DNA of 64,000 nucleotides from Phocaeicola vulgatus. Its GTDB lineage: Bacteria; Bacteroidota; Bacteroidia; Bacteroidales; Tannerellaceae. The stretch lies in assembly GCA_022009975.1 (NCBI GenBank), contig CP091733.1, forward strand, positions 1,849,001 through 1,913,000, written 5' to 3'. The position numbers and the translations under genes are program-made. Below the pieces are notes generated by a model. That model searched no databases. It was given only the letters and a program-made list of their open reading frames with translations, and had not been told where the DNA came from. Shown here piece by piece: positions 49,786-60,044 of this stretch. Within the stretch, counting starts at the first letter, position 1. Every line of letters starts with the position of its first letter.

Positions 49786-49865
49786 TTTAATATTTTGATT
49801 TCAAGGTGAAACTATCTCCTTTTAATTGTTTGTACTATCTCAGGTACGGACGATTTTTTATTAAC

Positions 49866-50351
49866 CTATCTCATTTCAATATTATACTCCAACCGGAACT
49901 CGGTTAATATCAATGGATAGAAATCCACATTCTCTCCTGGCTTTTCTTTAACGATACCGGACAACGTATAATCTGAACAATGTTCATAATGTTTCCGGAA
50001 ATCATCCGGCAACCTTGTTGGATAATAAAAAGTACCATTATGCAATAAAAAGATGGAATCATTTCGCAGAATTATGCCAAGGGTATCATTCATAGCTATG
50101 CTTCCGTTTGGTCTCGTTTTATCTCTACTATAATTCACATCTTTTAAGTTGCCTTTCTTTTTCAAATCCTTAAAACGACTGTCTTTTTTATCCAGCTGTA
50201 ACAACATCAAGCCCAAACTTGGGTAGTATTTGTGATTGCCACGATACACATAATTTTCATCCGGCTCGTCCGAACTACATGCCATGCCTATAACTACAAA
50301 CACTATCGACAAAAGCAAAATCCACCACTTATTATGTTTCATAGTTTTCAT
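49866..50351 (-). CDS. Hypothetical lipoprotein
   Basis: 161 residues with a signal peptide and lipobox (WWILLLSIVFVVIGMACSSD). The mature part is soluble and mainly polar (YVYRGNHKYYPSLGLMLLQL, TFYYPTRLPDDFRKHYEHCS, YPLILTEFRLEYNIEMR). The start could be ATG 50351 or 50342. I do not recognise the family. Probably anchored in the inner leaflet or exported to the outer membrane. Confidence 0.65.
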   Translation of the reverse strand: MKTMKHNKWWILLLSIVFVVIGMACSSDEPDENYVYRGNHKYYPSLGLMLLQLDKKDSRFKDLKKKGNLKDVNYSRDKTRPNGSIAMNDTLGIILRNDSIFLLHNGTFYYPTRLPDDFRKHYEHCSDYTLSGIVKEKPGENVDFYPLILTEFRLEYNIEMR

Positions 50352-50937
50352 AATTACCTCCTTTTTTATTGTTTATACTCAGTTGCCGTTTACACCTTAA
50401 TCCGTATTAGATGGCTCATTTCCAGCCAACAAATACTCCATCGCCGTAATGTAATGCTTTTATAGATATAATCCAAATTTTTAGAGCAGTTTTTTGAATT
50501 TTATCCAACAGATGTTGTTTAGCTTGATTCTCCTATGAGTTTTTATTAAAACCGCCTTGACTCAAAAGGGATGAATCAAATAACACAGAAAATCGCAAGT
50601 CCCGTTATTTTCCCTGCAGCACTTCATACGCATAACGGCCATCCGTCGTTGTACAAGAATATATTATCATGAACACTATGGAATCCGAAGCAGTCACAGC
50701 AAAGTTAATGTTTTCCCAAAAGCGACCCTTTTCGTGCTTCTTTTCCGTCATCCGAGAGAAATATACCATCCCAAAAGAGGAAAAGGGGAAAAGAATGCCT
50801 TGCCGCTAATATTTATAAGACAAAAGTCCTTAGATTAATTATTTTTTTTGCAACTTTGAAGGCTCAAACTGGATGTCCTTTCGAGACATACGTTGTCACT
50901 AATTTTTTAACCTTTTAATTTTCTTAGTAAGAAGTAA
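50352..50937. other. Intergenic region with a partial copy of the NlpC leader
   Basis: 50647-50671 repeats the NlpC-gene sequence GTTGTACAAGAATATATTATCATG, and 50680-50797 repeats the NlpC upstream region, with the part between deleted. The stretch from 50800 holds the speA promoter region (GCAACTTTG near 50850 resembles a -7 box). No gene is seen. Confidence 0.5.
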
Positions 50938-52830
50938 ATGAGAAAATGGAAAATTGAAGATTCAGCCGAATTGTACAACATCAAAGGTTGGGGACTGAAT
51001 TATTTTTCGATTAATGACAAAGGTCATGTTGCCGTGCAGCCAAAAGCTGACGGTCCTTCTATTGATTTGGAAGAGTTGATGGAAGAGTTACAAAGCCAGG
51101 ATGTAGCAGCTCCGCTCTTGCTACGCTTTCCGGATATCTTGAACAACCGTATTGAAAAGATTTCAAGCTGTTTTGACAATGCAGCCAAAGAATATGGATA
51201 TACGGCAAAGAATTATGTCATTTACCCTATCAAGGTAAACCAAATGCGTCCAGTTGTCGAAGAGATTGTTAGCCATGGCAACAAATACAACATCGGACTG
51301 GAAGCAGGATCCAAACCGGAGCTTCATGCTGTCTTGTCCATTGCCAGCGACAATGATGCCATGATTGTCTGCAACGGCTACAAAGATGAAAGCTATATCG
51401 AGCTGGCCCTTCTCGCCCAAAAGATGGGCAGGAGCATTTTCTTGGTTGTCGAAAAGATGATGGAGTTAAAGACCATCGCCAACCTTGCCAAGAGGATGAA
51501 TGTCATGCCTAATATCGGCATCCGCATCAAACTGGCAAGCTCCGGAAGCGGGAAGTGGGAAGAGTCCGGTGGCGATGTCAGCAAGTTCGGGCTCAACTCA
51601 AGCGAGTTGCTGGAGGCTTTGGAGTTATTGGAACAGAGTGGATTGAAAGATGCCTTGAAGTTGATCCATTTCCATATCGGAAGCCAGGTGACAAACATCC
51701 GCCGCATCAAAACCGCCTTACGTGAGGCAACCCAATTCTATGTGCAGTTAAAGCAAATGGGATTTGACATCAAGTTCGTTGACATCGGCGGAGGACTTGG
51801 GGTTGACTACGACGGGACACGGTCCGCCCTCAGCGGCAACAGCATGAACTATTCAATCCAGGAATATGTCAATGATGCCGTTTCCGCATTGGCTGACGTA
51901 TGCAAGAAGTTCAATTTGGAACAACCCAATATCATTACGGAGTCCGGACGTTCGTTGACCGCCCACCATTCCGTCTTGGTCATAGAAGCCCTGGCTAGCA
52001 CAAGCCTGCCTGCCTGTGACGAGAATGAAGAATTACAGCCTGATGCACACGAATTGGTCCGTGAGCTATATAATTTGTGGGACAATTTGAACCAGCCACG
52101 GCTTATCGAGACTTGGCACGACACGTTGCAATGCAGGGAAGAGGCATTGGAACTGTTCAACTTAGGATTGATTGACCTCAAGACCCGCGCACATGTGGAA
52201 CGGTTGTTCTGGTCCATCGCAAGAGATGTGTACGAAATGGCTGAAGCGGTGAAGCATTCCCCGGATGAACTCAAGAAAATATCCAAGATGCTCCCGGACA
52301 AGTATTTCTGCAACTTCTCCCTGTTCCAGTCGCTGCCGGACTCATGGGCCATCGACCAAATCTTCCCGGTAATGCCGCTGAGCAGATTGAATGAGCAGCC
52401 CACCAAATCCGCCACGCTCCAAGATATCACTTGCGACTCCGACGGGAAAATAGACAACTTCATCTCCACGCGCAATTTCTCTTACCATTTGCCGGTACAC
52501 AAATTAAAAGAGAAAGAGCACTACTATTTGGGAGTCTTTTTGGTTGGAGCTTACCAGGAAATACTCGGGGACTTGCACAACCTGTTCGGAGACACCAACG
52601 CCGTCCATATCAAAGTGAAGGGCGACGAATATGTTATTGACAAAGTAATCGAAGGTGAAACGGTAGCCGATGTATTGGAATATGTGCAGTTCAACCCCAA
52701 ACGCATGGCAAGGTCCATAGAAGTATGGGTGGCAGCTTCCGTCAAAAAAGGTATAATTTCAGCCGAAGAAGGACGGGAATTCTTGTCCAACTACCGCTCC
52801 GGACTGTATGGTTACACCTATTTAGAATGA
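50938..52830 (+). CDS. speA: Biosynthetic arginine decarboxylase
   Basis: 630 residues (MRKWKIEDSAELYNIKGWGL), close to the family length. PLP-binding Lys in KNYVIYPIKVNQMRPVVEEI. Alanine-racemase-fold barrel: GLEAGSKPEL, LIHFHIGSQVTNIRRI, FVDIGGGLGVDYDG and ITESGRSLTAHHSVLVIEA. C-terminal beta domain with ISTRNFSYHLP and VGAYQEILGDLHNLFGD. It converts arginine to agmatine plus CO2, the first step of polyamine synthesis. Monocistronic in appearance, followed by about 110 bases and the ffh promoter. Confidence 0.95.
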   Translation: MRKWKIEDSAELYNIKGWGLNYFSINDKGHVAVQPKADGPSIDLEELMEELQSQDVAAPLLLRFPDILNNRIEKISSCFDNAAKEYGYTAKNYVIYPIKVNQMRPVVEEIVSHGNKYNIGLEAGSKPELHAVLSIASDNDAMIVCNGYKDESYIELALLAQKMGRSIFLVVEKMMELKTIANLAKRMNVMPNIGIRIKLASSGSGKWEESGGDVSKFGLNSSELLEALELLEQSGLKDALKLIHFHIGSQVTNIRRIKTALREATQFYVQLKQMGFDIKFVDIGGGLGVDYDGTRSALSGNSMNYSIQEYVNDAVSALADVCKKFNLEQPNIITESGRSLTAHHSVLVIEALASTSLPACDENEELQPDAHELVRELYNLWDNLNQPRLIETWHDTLQCREEALELFNLGLIDLKTRAHVERLFWSIARDVYEMAEAVKHSPDELKKISKMLPDKYFCNFSLFQSLPDSWAIDQIFPVMPLSRLNEQPTKSATLQDITCDSDGKIDNFISTRNFSYHLPVHKLKEKEHYYLGVFLVGAYQEILGDLHNLFGDTNAVHIKVKGDEYVIDKVIEGETVADVLEYVQFNPKRMARSIEVWVAASVKKGIISAEEGREFLSNYRSGLYGYTYLE

Positions 52831-52937
52831 TGGTTGGAGAATCTTCATTCAAGGAATGCAAAGGAATATAAATCAGGTATCAGCATTTTTTATTACCTTT
52901 GCTTGATTTTTCATAAGACAAAATAGATTTTTATAAT

Positions 52938-54263
52938 ATGTTTGACAATCTGAGTGAACGTTTAGAGCGTTCGTTTAAGTTGCTGAAGGGTGAAGGCAAA
53001 ATCACCGAAATCAATGTTGCTGAAACATTGAAAGATGTCCGTCGTGCATTGTTGGATGCCGATGTCAATTACAAAGTGGCCAAATCTTTCACCGACAGGG
53101 TAAAAGAAAAGGCTATCGGGCAAAACGTGCTTACGTCTGTCAAGCCAAGCCAGCTCATGGTGAAAATCGTACACGATGAATTGGCGACCTTGATGGGTGG
53201 AACCGCCGCAGAACTAAACATCGAAGGGCGACCAGCCATCATCTTGATGTCAGGTTTGCAAGGTTCCGGTAAGACGACATTCTCCGGTAAGTTAGCAAAC
53301 ATGCTTAAAACCAAACGCAACAAAAAACCTTTGTTGGTAGCTTGTGACGTTTACCGTCCTGCCGCTATCGAACAGTTGCGTGTATTGGGAGAACAAATCT
53401 CAGTTCCCGTATATTTGGAAGAGGGGAACAAGAATCCTGTCGAAATCGCCCAAAATGCCATAGCGGAAGCGAAAGCAAAAGGAAACGACGTGGTCATTGT
53501 CGATACGGCAGGACGTCTGGCGATCGATGAACAGATGATGAAGGAAATCGCATCCATCAAAGCTGCCATCCAACCGAATGAAACCCTGTTTGTCGTTGAT
53601 GCCATGACGGGCCAAGACGCAGTCAACACTGCCAAAGAGTTCAATGAACGATTGGACTTCAACGGTGTCGTATTAACCAAATTGGATGGTGATACCCGCG
53701 GTGGTGCGGCTTTATCTATCCGGACAGTCGTGGACAAACCGATCAAGTTCGTCGGCACAGGTGAAAAGATGGATGCTTTGGACATCTTCCATCCGGAACG
53801 TATGGCGGACCGTATCTTGGGAATGGGTGACATCGTCTCATTGGTAGAACGTGCCCAGGAACAATATGATGAAGAGGAAGCAAAACGCTTGCAAAAGAAG
53901 ATTGCCAAGAACCAGTTTGACTTTGACGACTTCATCAACCAAATCCAACAAATCAAGAAAATGGGTAACTTGAAAGAGTTGGCTTCCATGATTCCGGGTG
54001 TGGGCAAAGCCTTGAAGAATATAGACATAGACGATAACGCTTTCAAGAGCATTGAAGCGATCATCTACTCTATGACTCCGAAAGAGCGTAAGAATCCGGC
54101 AATCATCAACAGCTCGAGACGCCAACGCATTGCCAAAGGTAGCGGAACATCCATCCAGGAAGTAAACAAATTGCTGAAACAATTTGATGAAACCCGCAAA
54201 ATGATGCGTATGCTGACAACAGCCAAGGCTGGCGGACGTCCTAAATTCCCATTGTTTAAATAA
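52938..54263 (+). CDS. ffh: Signal recognition particle GTPase Ffh
   Basis: 441 residues. N domain (MFDNLSERLERSFKLLKGEG); G domain with SGLQGSGKTTFSGKLA (G1), DVYRPAAIEQLRVLG, DTAGRLAIDEQMMKEI (G3) and TKLDGDTRGGAALSI (G4 region); M domain with GMGDIVSLVERAQEQYDEEE, FDDFINQIQQIKKMG and SSRRQRIAKGSGTSIQEVNK for binding 4.5S RNA and signal peptides. Cytosolic SRP component that targets nascent membrane proteins to FtsY. TACCTTTG at 52894-52901 is a likely -7 box. folD follows after 17 bases. Confidence 0.96.
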   Translation: MFDNLSERLERSFKLLKGEGKITEINVAETLKDVRRALLDADVNYKVAKSFTDRVKEKAIGQNVLTSVKPSQLMVKIVHDELATLMGGTAAELNIEGRPAIILMSGLQGSGKTTFSGKLANMLKTKRNKKPLLVACDVYRPAAIEQLRVLGEQISVPVYLEEGNKNPVEIAQNAIAEAKAKGNDVVIVDTAGRLAIDEQMMKEIASIKAAIQPNETLFVVDAMTGQDAVNTAKEFNERLDFNGVVLTKLDGDTRGGAALSIRTVVDKPIKFVGTGEKMDALDIFHPERMADRILGMGDIVSLVERAQEQYDEEEAKRLQKKIAKNQFDFDDFINQIQQIKKMGNLKELASMIPGVGKALKNIDIDDNAFKSIEAIIYSMTPKERKNPAIINSSRRQRIAKGSGTSIQEVNKLLKQFDETRKMMRMLTTAKAGGRPKFPLFK

Positions 54264-54280
54264 GACAAATCATCAGAAAT

Positions 54281-55177
54281 ATGGAAAACCGACAATACCA
54301 ATTATTAGACGGAAAGGCGACTGCTGCCCAGATGAAGCAGGAGATGGCCGAAGAAGTAGCCCGTATCAAAGCTGCCGGAGGAAAAGTCCCCCACTTGGCT
54401 GCCATATTGGTAGGGCATGACGGAGGTAGCGAGACTTACGTGGCATCCAAAGTCAAAACGTGCCAGGAAATCGGATTCCAATCTTCTTTGATCAGATATG
54501 AAGAAGATGTGACGGAAGAAGAACTCCTGCGGAAAGTAGACGAATTGAACAACAACCCGGATATTGATGGTTTCATCGTGCAGTTACCTCTGCCCAAACA
54601 CATTTCCGAACAGAAAGTCATCGAGGCTATCGACTACAGGAAAGACGTGGATGGATTTCATCCTATCAATGTAGGGCGTATGTCCATTGGCTTGCCTTGT
54701 TTCCTTTCAGCTACTCCTGCCGGCATCCTGGAACTATTGAAACGATACCATATCGAGACAAAAGGAAAGCATTGTGTCGTATTGGGCAGAAGCAATATTG
54801 TCGGCAAACCCATGGCGTCGTTGATGGTGCAAAAAGCATATCCTGGCGATTGTACCGTGACTGTTTGCCATAGCCGTTCCCAGAACTTGAAGGAGATGTG
54901 CCAACAAGCCGACATCATCATCGTGGCTTTAGGTGTCCCTGAGTTTTTGAAAGGCGACATGGTCAAAGAGGGCGCAGTCATCGTGGATGTAGGGACGACC
55001 CGGGTTCCTGACGCAAGCCGTAAAAGCGGTTTCCGTCTTTGCGGGGACGTGAAGTTTGACGAAGTTGCTCCCAAATGTTCTTACATCAGTCCGGTTCCGG
55101 GCGGAGTTGGTCCAATGACCATCATTTCTTTGATGAGAAATACATTATTGGCAGGTAAAAAAGAAATCTACAAATAA
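54281..55177 (+). CDS. folD: Bifunctional methylene-THF dehydrogenase/cyclohydrolase FolD
   Basis: 298 residues. Catalytic-site Lys in TYVASKVKTCQEIG, IDGFIVQLPLPKHI, KDVDGFHPINVGRM, ATPAGILELLKRY and NAD(P)-binding VVLGRSNIVGKPMASLM, ending VPGGVGPMTIISLMRNTLLA. It interconverts 5,10-methylene- and 10-formyl-tetrahydrofolate in one-carbon metabolism. 17 bases after ffh, so cotranscribed. Confidence 0.96.
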   Translation: MENRQYQLLDGKATAAQMKQEMAEEVARIKAAGGKVPHLAAILVGHDGGSETYVASKVKTCQEIGFQSSLIRYEEDVTEEELLRKVDELNNNPDIDGFIVQLPLPKHISEQKVIEAIDYRKDVDGFHPINVGRMSIGLPCFLSATPAGILELLKRYHIETKGKHCVVLGRSNIVGKPMASLMVQKAYPGDCTVTVCHSRSQNLKEMCQQADIIIVALGVPEFLKGDMVKEGAVIVDVGTTRVPDASRKSGFRLCGDVKFDEVAPKCSYISPVPGGVGPMTIISLMRNTLLAGKKEIYK

Positions 55178-55202
55178 ACATACAAATATTATCCGGCAAA
55201 TA

Positions 55203-55233
55203 TTTGCAGATTACAAAATAATGATTACCTTTG
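55203..55233 (+). promoter_or_regulatory. Consensus promoter for the tRNA-His genes
   Basis: TTTG (55203-55206), exactly 19 bases, then TACCTTTG (55226-55233): a full match to TTTG-N19-TAnnTTTG, 39 bases before the first tRNA. Confidence 0.8.
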
Positions 55234-55272
55234 CACCGTCTTAAAGGATAAGAATCTTTATAGATATTAAAT

Positions 55273-55347
55273 GGTGAATGTAGCTCAGTTGGTTAGAGCA
55301 TTGGATTGTGGTTCCAAGGGTCGTGGGTTCGAGCCCCATCTTTCACC
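55273..55347 (+). tRNA. tRNA-His (GTG), copy 1
   Basis: 75 nt. Anticodon loop TTGTGGT gives GTG. The 5' extra G (G-1) faces discriminator C73, the hallmark of tRNA-His. D arm GCTCAGTTGGTTAGAGC; T arm GTGGGTTCGAGCCCCAT. One T-T mismatch at acceptor pair 6:67. CCA is not encoded. Confidence 0.95.
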
Positions 55348-55390
55348 CCTTTTATTGTCAAGAAAGATTCATCCATCCAAGATATCAAAT

Positions 55391-55465
55391 GGTGAATGTA
55401 GCTCAGTTGGTTAGAGCATTGGATTGTGGTTCCAAGGGTCGTGGGTTCGAGCCCCATCTTTCACC
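55391..55465 (+). tRNA. tRNA-His (GTG), copy 2
   Basis: Identical to the first copy over all 75 bases, 43 bases downstream, with the preceding ATCAAAT-like bases also shared. A recent tandem duplication, probably transcribed from the same promoter. Confidence 0.95.
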
Positions 55466-55557
55466 CCTCCTTTCATAAGAGAATATGTCTGGCATCATGT
55501 TGGCATATTCTCTTTTTTTATGGTCGGTGGGTGTGCCGGAATGGCACACCGCCTGCA

Positions 55558-56940
55558 TTACCAGCCTCCGCCCAATGCCTTATACAAATAAATGATAGAA
55601 AGCCGTTCATTGCATTGCGCCTTGTTCAAACCGATTTGCGCATTCAGCAATTCACGCTGGGCATCCAACACATTCATATAACTTATCACGCCATTCATAT
55701 ATTGAAGTTTCGCAAGGTCCAGATACTTTCTGGCAGCCAGCTCCAACTTTTCCTGCGACAACCTTACCTCTTTCGCCTTACGGACACTTATCAGGCCATC
55801 GTTCACCTCTTTGAATGCAGATATGACATCTTTCTCGTATTTATATGCACACTGTTCATATTGAGCCTTTGCCACATTCCATTTTGCCCGGTTTTGCCCC
55901 ATGGCAAATAGAGGTTGCAGCAAATTGCCCGCTAACTGCCAAGCCGGACTTTTCAACAAATTGCCCAACTCATCACTTTCAAACCCTAAATTGCCTGTCA
56001 ATGCGATCCGCGGGAACATATTGGTATAGGCAATCCCGACTTTGGCATTCGCCTCTTTCAACGCCATCTCCGATTGACGGATATCCGGCCTCCTTTCCAT
56101 AAGAGAAGAAGGCAAACCAACAGGCAGGGCATCCGGCAAGCAAAACTCGTTCCCGGCTTTCCTTCGTTCTATGCCATGCGTGTAATCGCCTAACAACAGT
56201 GACAAATCGCTCTCCTTTACCTGGATCTTATATTCCAAGTCGGGTATCAGCGTTTCCGTTCTCGCCAGCTCGACCAACGCCTGGTTGTATGAAGTTTCAG
56301 ATGTCAATCCTCCTTCATAGCGCAATTTGGCCAAACGAGCCCCTTCCTTTCTTGCCTCCAACGTTTGGCGGACAATTGACAGCTCTTCATCCAATGCGCA
56401 CAGCTCATAATATCCGGCTGCCACAGCTGCTATGATTGTCAATTTCAAAGCCCTTTGTGCTTCGACTTGCTGCATATAAGCCGCAATGCCTGCCTGGTTC
56501 GCCCAACGAAGATTTCCCCACAAATCCAATTCCCAGTTCAATGTCATCTTTGCATCAAATTCCGGTTTAGGCTTGCGGTTGTCTCCTCCATAATTGAGGA
56601 CCTCTTTCCCGCCATACAACATAGCGCCGACTGAAGGGAACATCTTAGAAAAGTTGATCCGCTTGGCTGCGACCATCTCTTTGATTTTCGCTGCTGCCAC
56701 TTTCATGTCTTTGTTGTTCTCCAATGCCCGTCCAACCAATTTCTGCAAAAGCGTATCTTGGTAGAGTGACTGCCAAGGAATGTCGGAGACAGATGAGTCT
56801 GCGGACGAGGTTTGCCCCGTTATTTGCTCCGGCAAATTCAAATCGGGACTTACATATTCTTTACCCACTTTACAAGAGGAAAAAGCAAACATGGCAGCCA
56901 CAATCACGGAAGCTGGAAGTATTCGACGGAAACGCAACAA
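55558..56940 (-). CDS. Outer-membrane factor lipoprotein of the RND efflux system (TolC/OprM type)
   Basis: About 460 residues. Signal peptide and lipobox ILPASVIVAAMFAFSSCKVG, then the two OEP repeats (DLNLPEQITGQ, WELDLWGNLRWANQAGIAAY, RYEGGLTSETSYNQALVELA, RPDIRQSEMALKEANAKVGI, YMNGVISYMNVLDAQRELLN), ending AQCNERLSIIYLYKALGGGW. It forms the trimeric channel through the outer membrane. As read, the frame is open upstream into the pump gene with no stop between. I place the start at the TTG 56940 just before the signal peptide, because one base fewer in the G4 run at 56957-56960 would end the pump at TAG 56948-56946. Confidence 0.85.
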   Translation of the reverse strand: MLRFRRILPASVIVAAMFAFSSCKVGKEYVSPDLNLPEQITGQTSSADSSVSDIPWQSLYQDTLLQKLVGRALENNKDMKVAAAKIKEMVAAKRINFSKMFPSVGAMLYGGKEVLNYGGDNRKPKPEFDAKMTLNWELDLWGNLRWANQAGIAAYMQQVEAQRALKLTIIAAVAAGYYELCALDEELSIVRQTLEARKEGARLAKLRYEGGLTSETSYNQALVELARTETLIPDLEYKIQVKESDLSLLLGDYTHGIERRKAGNEFCLPDALPVGLPSSLMERRPDIRQSEMALKEANAKVGIAYTNMFPRIALTGNLGFESDELGNLLKSPAWQLAGNLLQPLFAMGQNRAKWNVAKAQYEQCAYKYEKDVISAFKEVNDGLISVRKAKEVRLSQEKLELAARKYLDLAKLQYMNGVISYMNVLDAQRELLNAQIGLNKAQCNERLSIIYLYKALGGGW

Positions 56941-56945
56941 ATAAC

Positions 56946-59900
56946 CTATATGGAATCCCCTCCTGAGTTTGTTTACCAATACAAAAAAGAAAGGAATCAA
57001 AACAATCCCCAATGTGATGGCAAACAACATGCCAAAGAAAATACCTGTTCCTATGCTATGGCGGGAAGCTGAACCCGGACCGGTCGCCAACACCATCGGC
57101 AACATTCCCAATACAAAAGCCAAAGAGGTCATAAGGATTGGGCGGAAACGCATCTTGGCAGCATGAATGGCAGCTTCCATTGCATCAACTCCTGAATCCA
57201 CTTGCACCTTGGCAAACTCAACAATCAATATGGCATTCTTTGCTGCCAGACCGATCAAGGTCACCAATCCAATCTGGAAGTAAATATCATTCTCCAATCC
57301 GGTTATCCAAATTCCAAGATATGCTCCCAAAGCGGCAATCGGCAATGAAAGGAGAACTGCAATAGGAACAATCCAACTCTCATACTGGGCAGCCAAGAAG
57401 AGGAACACAAACAAGAACACAAGAGCCATGATAAATCCAGTTTCACCTCCAGCCTTCTTTTCCTGGTAGGAAAGACCGCTCCATTCTACCGATATGTTCT
57501 CTGGCAAATGCTCCTTTGCCAATTTTTCCATTGCCGCCATTGCTTCACCCGTACTATAACCATGGGCTGCTACTGCGTTTATGGATGCCGTTGTAAACAT
57601 ATTGAACCGTTTGATCGTACCCGGTCCCGTTGTGTATTTGGTCGTTCCAAGAGCCGTCAACGGAACCATTGTCCCTTTTTGCGTCCTTACAAAATACAAT
57701 CCAAGATTATCCTTACTTGCCCTGTAAGGAGCTTCGGCTTGGATGTAAACTCGATAAATACGGTTAAACATATTGAAGTCATTCACATAGACAGAGCCAA
57801 GATAAGCCTTCATCGTAGAAAAGATATCGGCAATCGGGATTCCTAAGAATTTTGCCCTGTCCCTGTCCACATCAAAGTAAACCTGCGGGATTTCTGCCTG
57901 CAAAGCAGATGAAACGCCTTGCAATTCCGGAGCTTTGTTTGCATAATACAGGAATGTATCTGTCGCTTGACGCAAATCACTCCACGTAGCTTCTCCCCTT
58001 GCTTCCAATTGCATTTCCAAACCACCGCTTTCCCCTAATCCGGGAATCACAGGAGGACGCAGCACATATCCCTTTATTTCAGGATAATAATACAACTCTT
58101 TGCGAACGGACTCCATGACGTCCTCCACTCCCATCTTTCCCGATTTGCGTTCTTCCCAAGGTTTCAGGATAACGGTAAAGTCGCCCTGTTTTGGGTCGCT
58201 CCCAACCGGTTACTGCTTCCCGTGACATTTTGCACGTAGGCAACACCAGGGAGATTGTCTAAAAAGGCAATCAGGCGATCGGAAACAGTCCGCGTGCGTT
58301 CAAGTGTCGCACCTTCCGGCAATTCCACTTCTACGGTAAAAAATCCTTGGTCTTCTTCAGGTATGAAGGAGGTCGGCAATGTCCGGTTCAGGACAAAGAT
58401 GGCAATCAAAGCCATGCCGAAGCCGGCAATAATCCTTCTCGGATGCAGCATGACTCTACTGAGAATTTGGGTATAACGGCTGTTCCCCTTTTCCAACCAC
58501 TCATTTATTTTCCGGAACACGATGTTCTTTGAATGTTTGGTCGGTCGCAGAAGGATGGCACACATGGCTGGACTCAATGTCAGCGCAACAACTGTGGATA
58601 TCAATACGGAAACGACAATCGTCACCGAGAACTGACGGTAAAGCTGGCCCGTGATTCCGCCCAAAAAGCTGACCGGGACAAACACGGCTGCCAACACCAA
58701 TGAAGTCGCTATCAAAGCCCCGCTCAATTCTCCCATTGCACGATGAGTGGCTTCACGTACAGATATTTTCTCTTCGTTGATGATTCTCTCGACATTCTCT
58801 ACTACGACAATGGCATCGTCAACCACTATGCCAATGGCCAAAATCAAGCCTAACAAAGTAAGCATGTTCAAAGAAAAGCCCATGATCAGCATGAAACCAA
58901 ATGTACCAATCAAAGAGATGGGAACAGCGATGGTCGGAATCAAAGCCGCGCGCCAGTTCTGCAAAGAGAGGAACACGACCAAGATGACAAGGAATAAAGC
59001 TTCAAACAAAGTTTTATAAACTTCATGCACGGATTGGGAAATATATTCCGTCATATCAAACGGGAAGTTATATTCTACTCCATCCGGGAAATTCTTGCTT
59101 ATTTCTGCCACGGCTGCACGCACATTCTCCGCCACCTCCAAGGCATTCGCTCCCGGCAACATATAAATAGACAAGATGGCTGCATTCTTTCCATTGATGC
59201 CGCTTTCTGTTGAATAGGACGACGCTTCCAAGGAGACTCTTGCCACATCACGCATACGCACAATCGAACCGTCCGAATTGGCACGTATCACAATATTCTC
59301 AAACTCCTCAACGGTAGAAAGACGGCCGGACGCTGTAACGGGCATGGTCACATCCACATCCAATATGGGCTGCTTGCCAAATTCACCGGCGGCAGACTCC
59401 CTGTTCTGGTCTTTCAACGCATCCTGCAAATCTTTGACGGTCAATCCCATGTCCGCCAAACGATCCGGATAAACCCATATCTGCATTCCATAATAACGGC
59501 TTCCGACATTGGACACACGACCCACTCCCGGTATTCTCCTAATCACATCCAAGACATTGATAGTCGCAAAATTACTCAAGTATATTTCATCAAACTTGGG
59601 ATCATCCGACATAAGTGTCAATGTCATCAATTGGCTGGGTGATTGTTTCTCTATCGAAATACCATTCTGAACCACCTCTGCCGGCAAACGGCTCTCTGCC
59701 AATTTAATTCTGTTCTGCACCTCAACTGCCGACAAATCCGGATCGGCAGACACGTCGAATGTCACCGTTATGTTCAAGTTACCTGAATTGGAACAGTTGC
59801 TTTGCATATAAATCATTCCCGGAGTACCGTTCAACTCCTGTTCAATCGGAGTTGCCACAGCTTGTGACACTGTCAATGCGTTGGCTCCCGGATAATTGGC

Positions 59901-60041
59901 ATTTATCTTCACTACAGGCGGAGTTATCTGCGGATATTGCTCCACAGGCAACATGACCAATCCGACTATTCCTATTATGATTATCACTAACGAAAGAACT
60001 GTGGAAAAGACCGGACGATCAATAAAAAATCCTGGTTTCAT
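56946..60041 (-). CDS. RND-family multidrug efflux permease, AcrB type (one frameshift as read)
   Basis: About 1030 residues. MKPGFFIDRPVFSTVLSLVI (TM1), YPGANALTVSQAVATPIEQE, a first porter/docking domain, TM2-6 with ILAIGIVVDDAIVVVENVER (proton-relay Asp pair) and MGELSGALIATSLVLAAVFV. Near 58177 a T run is one base short (ATQNRAT then FTVILKPWEERKS), splitting the gene. The second half has QAEIPQVYFDVDRDRAKFLG, TM7-12 with GLAAKNAILIVEFA, and SHRSIGTGIFFGMLF-like ending. A homotrimer driven by proton influx. It lies 3 bases after the adaptor gene. Confidence 0.9.
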
Positions 60042-60044
60042 ATA

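Noticed and set aside
55273..55465. Two tRNA-His genes as an attachment site for an integrated element.
   Set aside because: The whole 75-nt gene and its 5' flank are duplicated in tandem 43 bases apart, with no integrase or element between them.
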